Positions 1-6,584 of a DNA stretch of 7,203 nucleotides are shown here, piece by piece; within the stretch, counting starts at the first letter, position 1, and each line of letters begins with the position of its first letter. The stretch is from UBA4312 sp002394635 (GTDB lineage: Bacteria > Bacillota_I > Bacilli_A > Erysipelotrichales > Erysipelotrichaceae): assembly GCA_946539765.1 (NCBI GenBank), contig CAMNHO010000035.1, forward strand, positions 1 to 7,203. The letters run 5' to 3'. Under the pieces are notes generated by a model. That model had not been told where the DNA came from. It worked only from the letters and a program-made list of their open reading frames with translations, and searched no databases. The position numbers and the translations under genes were made by a program.

Positions 1-388
1 TGGTGGAGGTGAGGAGGGTCGAACTCCTGTCTAAGCAAAGTCCCACGACTAGACGTTTACAGCTTTTTCCATCAATGAACGGAGCAACGTAGATGGAAAC
101 AGAGGTTGATCCGTCTGGTTCTGAAATTTTCGAGAAGTATACCGAACCTTTATACTTCCTTATCTTCCTCTATTTGACACGCAGCGGTCACTAAGAAGTC
201 CAGGTGAACCGCCGGGGCTGCAGGTCAGTTATTAGACTCTATTAGGCAGCAAAAGCCATGCTTTGGTTTGCACCAAAAACATTAGCGAATCTGTTTTTAG
301 CAGTTAATTTTGTTTTGGTTATAACGCGTTTCCTTCGCGGCTGTGGTCATGTCCAAACATTTACTCATCGAATACCAAATACACCCCC
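1..388 (-). ncRNA. ssrA: tmRNA (transfer-messenger RNA), complete
   Basis: This RNA rescues stalled ribosomes: charged with alanine and bound to SmpB, it enters the empty A site, serves as a short message, and tags the incomplete protein for proteolysis. Both ends of the tRNA-like domain are visible. The 5' strand GGGGGTG (388-382) pairs over 7 bp, with one G-U, with CACCTCC just before the encoded ACCA at the 3' end. The T-arm is AGGAG-TTCGACC-CTCCT, a perfect 5-bp stem with a canonical TTCGA loop. The middle holds the tag reading frame (242-301). The 388-nt length fits bacterial one-piece tmRNAs. The gene starts 21 bp after the smpB stop, the usual linkage. The 3' end coincides with the window edge, so its terminator is not visible. 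The identification is very secure; the ends are inferred from pairing. Confidence 0.96.
242..301 (-). other. tmRNA proteolysis-tag reading frame
   Basis: This is the internal message of the tmRNA. It reads AKNRFANVFGANQSMAFAA from resume codon GCT (301-299) to TAA (244-242), followed by an in-frame TAG. The five bases before the resume codon, TAACT, match what I recall of Bacillus subtilis ssrA (TAACT then GGC). The C-terminal AFAA resembles the usual ALAA/AVAA degron read by ClpXP. The tag begins AKN, as in several Firmicutes, but at 19 codons is longer than the 10-15 common there. The stop is certain; the resume codon is inferred from the flanking match and could be a later GCT (A6). Confidence 0.8.
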
Positions 389-391
389 AGG

Positions 392-416
392 ATATTAGAA
401 TATACCATTCTAATAT
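392..416. repeat. Perfect 10-bp inverted repeat at the smpB/ssrA junction
   Basis: ATATTAGAAT (392-401) and ATTCTAATAT (407-416) are exact inverted copies around a 5-base loop. The repeat spans the smpB TAG stop (412-410) and ends 3 bases before the first base of mature tmRNA. It also contains the -10 box of the proposed ssrA promoter. As RNA it would form an AT-rich hairpin at the smpB end. No T-run follows it, so it is not an ordinary intrinsic terminator. It could mark the processing point that frees the tmRNA 5' end from readthrough transcripts. Confidence 0.55.
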
Positions 417-427
417 TGATTTTTCAA
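399..427 (-). promoter_or_regulatory. Probable sigma-A promoter of ssrA inside the end of smpB
   Basis: On the minus strand TTGAAA (427-422) is followed by exactly 17 bases and then TATATT (404-399), a near-consensus housekeeping promoter. The expected transcription start, about 7 bases on, lies at about 392-393. This leaves a 5' leader of only about 4-5 bases before mature tmRNA at 388, to be removed by RNase P. The promoter overlaps the last codons and stop of smpB. It would let tmRNA be made in excess over SmpB mRNA. Strength and start site are inferred from sequence only. Confidence 0.65.
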
Positions 428-865
428 GGCCTTTTGTATTTCTCTTTTCGCATCTCTTTCTTTTGAAGCTTCTCTTTTATCATGGAGATTTTTACCTCGT
501 GCCTCAGCAATCTCCAGTTTCGCCAGTCCTTTGGATATATACAGGCGGACCGGAACGATCGTAAATCCTTTTAAACGCGATGCCTGATCCAGTTTACGAA
601 TCTCTTTTTTATGCAGAAGCAATCGACGGTCCCTGGTTTCATCATGATTAAAGCGATTGCCGAATTCATAAGGAGAAATATGCATCCCCTTGATATAAGC
701 CTGGTTATCACGAATACTGATATAGCTGTCCTTGAGCTGCACCTTGCCGGCGCGGATGCTCTTGATTTCCGTTCCTTTTAATTCCAGACCGGCTTCATAG
801 CGATCCATCAGCTCATAATCATGACGAGCCTTGCGGTTATCTACAATTGTTTTCTGTCCTGCCAT
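410..865 (-). CDS. smpB: SsrA-binding protein SmpB
   Basis: SmpB (151 aa) binds the tRNA-like part of tmRNA and is needed for it to enter stalled ribosomes; the protein acts in the cytoplasm. Family landmarks are all present: NRKARHDY (10-17), GLELKGTEIKSIR (26-38), GKVQLKDSY (40-48), RDRRLLLHKKEI (78-89) and KGLAKLEIAEARGK (112-125). A basic C-terminal tail (about 126-149, HDKREASKERDAKR and on) is expected to become helical and sit in the empty mRNA channel. Length is normal for the family (about 150-160). The ATG at 865 overlaps the TGA of the CapA-like gene as TGATG. Its Shine-Dalgarno GAGGTGG (879-873) lies 7 bases upstream inside that gene, so translation is probably coupled. The stop is TAG at 412-410, followed at once by ssrA. 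One small deviation is EAEARGK-like IAEARGK where IALARGK is usual. Confidence 0.97.
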   Translation of the reverse strand: MAGQKTIVDNRKARHDYELMDRYEAGLELKGTEIKSIRAGKVQLKDSYISIRDNQAYIKGMHISPYEFGNRFNHDETRDRRLLLHKKEIRKLDQASRLKGFTIVPVRLYISKGLAKLEIAEARGKNLHDKREASKERDAKREIQKALKNQY

Positions 866-2019
866 CAGTAGACCACCTCGATTCCATCCGGATCGCCCAT
901 AATGGATTTCACATAGTCATCGATCCATTCTTTCGTCATATCTTCCCCGTCGGTCACCGTACAATAATGCGACGCAGCCAGATCATCGGTCCATTGCTCG
1001 ATCGTATAGACTTTGTAATTCTGATAGTTGCCATTATACCATGTAATCGTCGGTATAAATTTTACATGCGAGAATGTCGTTTTCTTTGTATCAAAATCAT
1101 AATTCAATGTAAAGGTAGGCATACCTCCAACCATGTTCTCGTTATGATCCTGGGAACTTAAGAAATTGCCCACGGAATAATAACATAATGTATCCTGCTT
1201 TTTTCCGTGGATAATCTCCGCCGGTTGGATCACATGCGGATGGCCGCCGATGATGACCTCCACACCCAATTCATTTAACAACTTAGCGTATTTCTTCTGT
1301 TCTTCATTTGGTTCTGTCTGATATTCTATGCCCCAATGCATGGTCACGATCTGCACATCACTGACTTTGCTGAGTTTTTCCATGTCTTCGCGGATCTTAT
1401 CTTCATCAATCAGATTGATCAACCATTCATATCCTTCCGGCAGAGTAAATCCGTTCAATCCATAGGTATAACTAGCCAAACCTACCTTGATGCCGTTGAT
1501 TTCGACAACCGTCGGTGTATTGGCTGCCTTTTCACTTAAATACGCCCCGGTCACTGTCAGGCTCGGATCATGTTTCTTAATATATTCCAGATTCGCCTGG
1601 ACCCCTTCCACGCCTCTGTCAAAAGTGTGATTGGAACACAGGGAGAGCCAGTTGAATCCGGCATGGGTGATCGAATCATTAAATCCCACTGGGCCGTTAA
1701 AGGTAGGATAGCCGGTCAGTTCGAATTCTTCCCCGGCGCAGATCGTTTCATAGTTGATATAGTTTAGATCACTTTTCTTTGTATATTCTTTGATTGGCTC
1801 ATAGATGTCATCGTAGTTATCATCTACATCGTACGCATAAATGACATCATGCAGCAAGTTATCGCCAACCCCCATAAAATTAAAGGAGGCTTTGTCTTTC
1901 TTTTCTTTTTCTGTTTCCTTTACAACTGTTTTTTCGTTTTCATTGATTCCGTAACAGGCACGCCCGACCAGACATACGGTCAGAAACACAACTGTCCAAA
2001 TTAACATAAATCGTTTCAT
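865..2019 (-). CDS. CapA-family metallophosphoesterase-like protein, secreted or membrane-anchored
   Basis: This 384-aa protein belongs to the CapA / poly-gamma-glutamate synthesis accessory family (PGA_cap), a branch of the calcineurin-like metallophosphoesterase fold. Visible motifs in order are GVGDNLLH (50-57), NYET (89-92), SNHTFDRG (129-136), MHWGIEY (227-233), GGHPHVIQP (258-266) and YSVGNF. These supply the Asp, Asn and His residues that bind metals in this fold. The N-terminus has a basic start and a hydrophobic stretch (about 4-19), then a charged linker (25-43). This suggests export with the domain outside the membrane. Cys16 and Cys22 do not fit a good lipobox. No capB or capC neighbours are seen, so a capsule role is not supported; the true substrate is unknown. 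It is first in the unit with smpB. The start lacks a well-placed Shine-Dalgarno, but an in-frame stop lies just upstream, so 2019 is the earliest possible ATG. Confidence 0.88.
   Translation of the reverse strand: MKRFMLIWTVVFLTVCLVGRACYGINENEKTVVKETEKEKKDKASFNFMGVGDNLLHDVIYAYDVDDNYDDIYEPIKEYTKKSDLNYINYETICAGEEFELTGYPTFNGPVGFNDSITHAGFNWLSLCSNHTFDRGVEGVQANLEYIKKHDPSLTVTGAYLSEKAANTPTVVEINGIKVGLASYTYGLNGFTLPEGYEWLINLIDEDKIREDMEKLSKVSDVQIVTMHWGIEYQTEPNEEQKKYAKLLNELGVEVIIGGHPHVIQPAEIIHGKKQDTLCYYSVGNFLSSQDHNENMVGGMPTFTLNYDFDTKKTTFSHVKFIPTITWYNGNYQNYKVYTIEQWTDDLAASHYCTVTDGEDMTKEWIDDYVKSIMGDPDGIEVVY
873..879 (-). promoter_or_regulatory. smpB ribosome binding site within the upstream gene
   Basis: GAGGTGG lies 7 bases before the smpB ATG (865) and inside the last codons of the CapA-like gene. 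It fixes the smpB start and, together with the TGATG overlap, points to coupled translation. Confidence 0.75.
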
Positions 2020-2063
2020 GCATATATTCTATCATAAACACCTCTTCTTCATCCATGGAATTC

Positions 2064-2091
2064 ATAAAACAATCATTACAGTCCATGTAAA
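2064..2091 (-). promoter_or_regulatory. Possible promoter for the CapA-like/smpB unit
   Basis: TTTACA (2091-2086) and TTTTAT (2069-2064) are 16 bases apart on the minus strand and would start transcription near 2057, about 38 bases before the CapA-like ATG. A rival candidate is the exact TATAAT at 2134-2129, which has only a poor -35 (ATGCAA). Neither is decisive; a promoter for this unit is expected in this divergent region because the next gene runs the other way. Confidence 0.3.
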
Positions 2092-2151
2092 CAAATCAGA
2101 AGAATTGTATTCGATTGATATACACTTGATTATATTTTATGAACATTTCTC

Positions 2152-2179
2152 TTGCATCTGGGCAAAAAAAAGTTATAAT
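2152..2179 (+). promoter_or_regulatory. Probable sigma-A promoter of serC-serA
   Basis: TTGCAT (2152-2157) and a perfect TATAAT (2174-2179) are separated by 16 bases that include an A8 run. Transcription should start near 2186, leaving a leader of only about 30 bases before the serC ATG. That leaves no room for a T-box or riboswitch, so any regulation would be at initiation or by enzyme feedback. Confidence 0.7.
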
Positions 2180-2214
2180 AGTTTTTGTGTATTAGGAAAG
2201 GATGGTAGTGCATT

Positions 2215-3300
2215 ATGAAACGAGTATACAACTTTAGTGCCGGTCCTGCCTGCATGCCTGAATGGGTATTGGAAAAAGCAGCCGGTGAAATGTTAAATTA
2301 CAATAACACAGGAATGAGCGTCATGGAGATGTCACATCGTTCCGCCGATTATCAGGCAATAATCGATACTGCGGAAGCCCGCTTGCGGCGCCTGATGAAT
2401 ATTCCGGATGATTATACGGTTTTATTCCTGCAGGGTGGAGGATCCTTACAGTTTACGATGGTTCCTTTAAATCTGATGACCAAAAAAGCCGACGTGATCA
2501 ATACCGGACAGTGGACAAAGAAAGCCATTGCCGAACACAAAAAACTAGGAGAAGTCAATGTAGTAGCTTCCAGTGCCGAAGATACTTTCTCATATATTCC
2601 TAAGATCAAACAAGAGGATCTGAGTGAAGACAGCGATTATGTTTATATTTGTGAAAACAATACGATCTATGGTACAAAGTATAAGGAACTGCCGCCACAT
2701 GAAGGAAAAATGCTCGTAGCCGACTTATCAAGCTGCATCCTGAGTGAACCGATCGATGTCACAAAATATGATCTGATCTTCGCCGGTGCTCAGAAAAACC
2801 TGGGGCCTGCCGGTGTGACCATCGTCATTTTAAAAAATGAACTGCTGGACATTGCCGATCAGGATAAACTGCCAAGCATGTTAAGCTACAAGGTACATGC
2901 CAAAAATGGTTCCATGTTCAACACCCCGCCGACTTATGCCATCTATATGGTTGGTCTGACATTCCAGTGGCTGGAAGAAGTTATTGGCGGTGTGGAAGAA
3001 ATGCAGAAGATCAATCTGAAAAAAGCCAAGATGCTGTATGACTATATCGACAGCTCCAAGCTCTTTGCCAACAACGTAGCCAAAGAAGACCGTTCGTATA
3101 TGAACGTTCCGTTTGTGACCGGAGATCCGGAACTGGATAAGAAGTTCGTTGCCGAAGCCAAAGAAGCCGGCATTGTCAATATTAAGGGCCATCGTTCTGT
3201 TGGTGGTATGCGTGCCAGCATTTATAACGCTATGCCGATAGAAGGTGTAGAAGCCTTGATTGATTTTATGAAAAAGTTTGAGAAGGAAAATGGTGAATAA
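2215..3300 (+). CDS. serC: Phosphoserine aminotransferase
   Basis: This PLP enzyme (361 aa) transfers the amino group of glutamate to 3-phosphohydroxypyruvate to give O-phospho-L-serine, the second step of serine synthesis in the cytoplasm. Diagnostic blocks are RVYNFSAGPA (3-12), GMSVMEMSHRS (33-43), LFLQGGGSLQF (70-80), NNTIYGT (148-154), VADLSSCILS (168-177), AGAQKNLGPAG (190-200) with the Schiff-base lysine at 194, and the phosphate-binding HRSVGGMRAS (326-335). Length and motifs are those of an intact SerC of fold-type I. The start is set by the N-terminal family motif and by an AGGAAAGGA purine stretch (2194-2202) a little farther upstream than ideal. The stop at 3298-3300 lies 2 bases before the next gene, serA, which supplies its substrate. 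No damage is seen. Confidence 0.97.
   Translation: MKRVYNFSAGPACMPEWVLEKAAGEMLNYNNTGMSVMEMSHRSADYQAIIDTAEARLRRLMNIPDDYTVLFLQGGGSLQFTMVPLNLMTKKADVINTGQWTKKAIAEHKKLGEVNVVASSAEDTFSYIPKIKQEDLSEDSDYVYICENNTIYGTKYKELPPHEGKMLVADLSSCILSEPIDVTKYDLIFAGAQKNLGPAGVTIVILKNELLDIADQDKLPSMLSYKVHAKNGSMFNTPPTYAIYMVGLTFQWLEEVIGGVEEMQKINLKKAKMLYDYIDSSKLFANNVAKEDRSYMNVPFVTGDPELDKKFVAEAKEAGIVNIKGHRSVGGMRASIYNAMPIEGVEALIDFMKKFEKENGE
3292..3296 (+). promoter_or_regulatory. serA ribosome binding site at the end of serC
   Basis: GGTGA lies 6 bases before the serA ATG (3303) and inside the last codons of serC, with a further AAGGA at 3283-3287. The genes are only 2 bases apart, so translation is probably coupled. Confidence 0.5.
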
Positions 3301-3302
3301 CA

Positions 3303-4463
3303 ATGTATAACGTTAAGCTCTATAACAATATTGCCCAAAAAGGGCTTGATCAGTTTGATGATCAATACAATAAATCCGCAGATATCGAAAATCCGGATGC
3401 CATCCTTGTGCGTTCTGCCAATCTTCATGACATTGAATACAATCCGGAGCTGAAAGTGATTGCCCGCGCCGGTGCCGGTGTCAACAATATCGACATCGAT
3501 ACTTGTACAGAAAAGACAATCGTTGTATTTAATACACCGGGCGCCAATGCCAATGCCGTCAATGAACTGGTATTTGCCGGGATGCTGCTGGCCAGCCGTG
3601 ACATCTATCACGGCATCGAATGGTGCCGTAAACAGACAGAAAACGACAATCTGTCCAAAGATGTGGAAGTACAGAAGAAAAAATACGGCGGTCACGAATT
3701 AAAAGGACAAAGCCTGGGCATCATCGGTCTGGGTGCTATTGGTGTCAAGGTTGCCAACCTGGCCTTACGTGTCGGTATGGACGTACATGGCTACGATCCA
3801 TACTTATCTGTTGATGCAGCCTGGAGCTTATCCCGCTGGGTACATCGTGAAGAAACCATTGAAGATATATTCCGTAAATGTGATTTTATCACCATCCATA
3901 TTCCAATGAATGATGCCACCAAGGGAACCATCAATAAGAAAGCGCTGGACATGATGAAAGACGGTGTTGTCGTGTTGAACATGGCCAGAGGTGGTCTGGT
4001 TGTGGAAGACGATATGCTGGAAGCTCTGAATTCCGGAAAGGTAGCAAAATACGTAACCGATTTCCCTTCTCCGAAACTGGTAGCTCATCCAAATGTCATT
4101 CCTACTCCGCATTTAGGTGCTTCGACAGCGGAAAGTGAAGAAAACTGCGCTGTACAGGCGGCTCTGGAGATCCGCGACTACCTGGAACGTGGAAACATAC
4201 ACAACTCGGTGAATATGCCGGAAGTCCGTATGGAGTGGACCGGCAAGGCCCGTGTCGGCATCTTCCATGACAACAAGCCGAAGATGATTGCCCGGATCAC
4301 CGACTGTTTCCATGATGACAGCAATATCGAAAACATGATCAACAAGTCCAAAAAAGGAATTGCGTATACCATGCTGGATCTGGCCGAACAGCCAAACGAA
4401 GAAGCCATTGCACGATTAAAGGAAATCCCTGGTGTTCTTCGTGTACAGGTCTATACATTATAA
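3303..4463 (+). CDS. serA: D-3-phosphoglycerate dehydrogenase (SerA type) with C-terminal ACT domain
   Basis: The 386-aa protein belongs to the NAD-dependent D-2-hydroxyacid dehydrogenases and would oxidise 3-phosphoglycerate to 3-phosphohydroxypyruvate, the first step of serine synthesis. It shows the substrate-site ARAGAGVNNID (54-64), NTPGANANAVNE (77-88), a Rossmann loop GLGAIG (142-147) with NAD-preferring Asp165, NMARGGLV (226-233) with catalytic Arg229, and TPHLGAST (268-275) with catalytic His270. The third member of the usual triad, a Glu between Arg and His, is absent: the segment reads YVTDFPSPKL (250-259) and the loop is about 11 residues shorter than my recollection of E. coli SerA. 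Residues about 316-386 form an ACT domain. His322, Asn324 and Asn341 fall where serine-binding residues sit in E. coli SerA, so serine feedback is likely. Position after serC supports the assignment. Another hydroxyacid substrate is possible but less likely. Confidence 0.92.
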   Translation: MYNVKLYNNIAQKGLDQFDDQYNKSADIENPDAILVRSANLHDIEYNPELKVIARAGAGVNNIDIDTCTEKTIVVFNTPGANANAVNELVFAGMLLASRDIYHGIEWCRKQTENDNLSKDVEVQKKKYGGHELKGQSLGIIGLGAIGVKVANLALRVGMDVHGYDPYLSVDAAWSLSRWVHREETIEDIFRKCDFITIHIPMNDATKGTINKKALDMMKDGVVVLNMARGGLVVEDDMLEALNSGKVAKYVTDFPSPKLVAHPNVIPTPHLGASTAESEENCAVQAALEIRDYLERGNIHNSVNMPEVRMEWTGKARVGIFHDNKPKMIARITDCFHDDSNIENMINKSKKGIAYTMLDLAEQPNEEAIARLKEIPGVLRVQVYTL

Positions 4464-4467
4464 AAAA

Positions 4468-4504
4468 CAAAAGTTGCTGAGATATGATTCGCAGCAGCTT
4501 TTTT
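4468..4504. terminator. Bidirectional intrinsic terminator between serA and the EamA gene
   Basis: AAGTTGCTG (4471-4479) pairs with CAGCAGCTT (4492-4500) over 9 bp with one G-U, around a 12-base loop. A T6 run (4499-4504) follows on the plus strand. On the minus strand the A-rich flank 4462-4472 supplies a T-rich tail. It lies between the convergent stop codons of serA (4463) and the permease gene (4505), so it probably ends transcription from both sides. Confidence 0.85.
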
Positions 4505-5389
4505 CTATTCTTCGGTCGGTCGTCCGTTCGAGACAATGCGAATGCCAAGGCATACCATCACCAGAGCCAGACAGGTCCGCAATGAAAATGCCTGTTTAGT
4601 CTCCTGTAAAAGAAAAGCAGACCATAACACCCCCATGACAGGAATCAGGCAGTTGTAAATACTGATTTTAGATACCGGATTTTCCGCCAGCAGCACTGAC
4701 CAGATCGTATATGCCCCGCCGGATACACAAGCCAGGTAAAAAATGATTGCCACACCTTTCCAGGCGAAAACGATGGATGGATGCATCAGACAACCGGTCA
4801 CAACCAAAGCCAGACCACCCGTGATGAACTGTAAAGCACTCAGGCGCACCGGATCTTGCGTTTGGGAAAACTTTCGGATCAAAACCGTGGAAGCAGCCCC
4901 AAAAAGCTGTGACAGGACAACCATGATATTTCCGGTAAAGGTGACCGAGGAAAAATGCAAGCCGTACATGATACATACCGCAGCAAATCCAAGTAGACAT
5001 CCTGCCAGTTTTTCTCGTGTCATGGTTTCCAGGCGAAACAGATAGCACGCCATCAATAAAGAGAAGAAAGCACTCAGTCCCAATAAAACAGAAGCTTCTA
5101 CTCCACTTGTCATGGATAATCCCATATAATAGAAAAAATATTGCCCAAATGTCTGGCACAAGGCCAAAATTCCTATAGAATATCCACGTACATTCGGCCT
5201 GTGGCGGCCAATCACAAGCCATACCAGTATACCGGCTAAAGTAAACCGAAGTCCGGCAAAAAGAAGAATGGAGGCTGTATCTTGTATGTGCAGTTGTTCA
5301 TAGCCGATTTTAATAAACGGTCCGGCACTGCCCCACAAAATACAACAGATCATCCCCATACAAAATACCATCCAGGGTTTACGAAACAT
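4505..5389 (-). CDS. EamA/DMT-family transporter, ten membrane segments
   Basis: This is a 294-aa integral membrane protein of the drug/metabolite transporter superfamily with two EamA repeats. It opens with the typical ILWGSAGPFIK (17-27) and has closely spaced hydrophobic segments through to about residue 287, consistent with ten helices. The second repeat ends with the family's pattern PVMGVLWSAFLLQET (250-264). Length is the usual 290-300. Members export or import amino acids, metabolites or drugs; substrate cannot be read from sequence. A longer frame reaches back to 5464, but the ATG at 5389 is preferred because AAGGA (5401-5397) sits 7 bases before it and the extra residues are charged and share DNA with the ABC-F end. 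The chosen start overlaps the ABC-F stop (5381-5379) by 11 bp, which implies coupled translation. The stop is TAG at 4507-4505. Confidence 0.88.
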   Translation of the reverse strand: MFRKPWMVFCMGMICCILWGSAGPFIKIGYEQLHIQDTASILLFAGLRFTLAGILVWLVIGRHRPNVRGYSIGILALCQTFGQYFFYYMGLSMTSGVEASVLLGLSAFFSLLMACYLFRLETMTREKLAGCLLGFAAVCIMYGLHFSSVTFTGNIMVVLSQLFGAASTVLIRKFSQTQDPVRLSALQFITGGLALVVTGCLMHPSIVFAWKGVAIIFYLACVSGGAYTIWSVLLAENPVSKISIYNCLIPVMGVLWSAFLLQETKQAFSLRTCLALVMVCLGIRIVSNGRPTEE

Positions 5390-6494
5390 TTTGTTGTCCT
5401 TCTTTCTTTTCCTCCAGTTCCATCCAACGCATGGTTGCTTCTTCGAGCCGTTTGTCCAAGGCATCGCGTCGCTTTGAAAGTTCTATCATTTGTTCATACG
5501 CGCTGGTTTGGCCAATCTGTTCATTGATTTGTTCCAATTGCTTCTCCAGCTGCTCCATTATCTGAGGGAGCTTTTCCAGCTCCTTCTTTTCATAATAAGA
5601 AAGCGTTTGGATCCGTTTGGTCCGTGTATCCTTTTTCTGTACAGGCGTTTTTTTCTGTTGGCTCACCTTTCTTCTGTAGTCACTGTAGCCACCTGGATAT
5701 TCTTTCCATGTGTGATCATCCTGAAATACAAAAACTTTATCACAAATACGATCAAGAAAATAACGATCATGGCTGGCAGTAATCACAATACCTCCAAACT
5801 CATCTAGATAGTCTTCCAGCACTTCCAGCGTTAACAAGTCCAGATCATTGGTCGGCTCATCCAGAAGCAGTACATTTGGCATCTGCATTAACACCCGGCA
5901 AAGATACAAACGTCTTCGCTCACCACCGGATAAACGATCGATTGGTGTATAATGCATCGATTTATCAAACAAGAAGCGTTCCAGCATCTGGCCGGCTGTG
6001 ATCTCCTGTTTGCCAATATGGATGACATGAGCTGCTTCCTTGATGTAATCGATCATGCGCATTGATACATCAATTCGCTCATCCCCTTGTTGAAAATACC
6101 CGATGGAGACTGTCTGCCCGTATTCAATCGAGCCAGATGTCGGTTTGAATAGACCGGCAATCAGATTCAACAAAGTAGACTTACCACATCCGTTGGTGCC
6201 AATGAGACCTACACGATCGTGTTTCAATAGTGTATATGAAAAAGAATGAAATACTTCATGCTTTCCATAAGACATTCCCAAAGCGTCACAGATGATCGTT
6301 TTCTTTCCCAGACGCTTTGATATTGCCATCAGTTCCAATGCCCTTTCCTGGCTTTTAAAACGCGTTGTACGCAATTGTTCAAAGCGGTCAAGACGTGCCT
6401 GTGATTTTGTCGTACGCGCCTGCACCCCTGCTCTGACCCATGCCAGCTCCTTACGATATAAGTTTTTATGCTTCTGCACAAGGCGAGCTTCCAA
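5379..6494 (-). CDS. ABC-F C-terminal fragment (linker, second ATPase domain, coiled coil)
   Basis: This is the part after the premature TGA that could be translated only by restart, for instance at the TTG at 6494, which has an AGGA 9 bases upstream, inside the frame. It carries most of the basic linker, the complete second ATPase domain and the Uup-type coiled-coil tail (371 aa). There is no sign of its own promoter, and the codons between 6584 and 6495 continue in frame with normal family sequence (TELIEIDRGDFYVHHGNY). The broken-gene interpretation is therefore preferred over a separate gene. Confidence 0.5.
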   Translation of the reverse strand: MEARLVQKHKNLYRKELAWVRAGVQARTTKSQARLDRFEQLRTTRFKSQERALELMAISKRLGKKTIICDALGMSYGKHEVFHSFSYTLLKHDRVGLIGTNGCGKSTLLNLIAGLFKPTSGSIEYGQTVSIGYFQQGDERIDVSMRMIDYIKEAAHVIHIGKQEITAGQMLERFLFDKSMHYTPIDRLSGGERRRLYLCRVLMQMPNVLLLDEPTNDLDLLTLEVLEDYLDEFGGIVITASHDRYFLDRICDKVFVFQDDHTWKEYPGGYSDYRRKVSQQKKTPVQKKDTRTKRIQTLSYYEKKELEKLPQIMEQLEKQLEQINEQIGQTSAYEQMIELSKRRDALDKRLEEATMRWMELEEKKEGQQNVS

Positions 6495-6584
6495 TTCAAG
6501 GCGTTCCTGCTTGTTTTGCAGATAGGTTTCATAATTTCCGTGATGTACATAGAAGTCACCACGATCAATTTCAATCAGTTCCGT

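Noticed and set aside
343..564. Plus-strand open frame over the tmRNA 5' end and smpB end
   Set aside because: It lies opposite a tmRNA and smpB, has no ribosome binding site or recognisable sequence, and looks like an antisense shadow.
847..1161. Plus-strand frame opposite the CapA-like gene, and similar ones at 1336-1539 and 1570-1767
   Set aside because: They mirror a well-supported gene, with no start signal or family likeness.
865..2019. A poly-gamma-glutamate capsule locus
   Set aside because: Only a CapA-like gene is present; no CapB ligase or CapC membrane partner is nearby, and CapA-like proteins are widespread without capsules.
2180..2214. Riboswitch or T-box in front of serC
   Set aside because: The predicted leader is only about 30 bases, with no hairpin or T-run.
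3222..3695. Long minus-strand frames opposite serC/serA (also 2881-3303, 3828-4112)
   Set aside because: The plus strand encodes clear SerC and SerA motifs throughout; the antisense frames show no family features.
4668..5222. 184-codon minus-strand frame inside the EamA gene
   Set aside because: It is a shifted frame of a good membrane protein gene, rich in Cys, His and Trp as such shadows often are.
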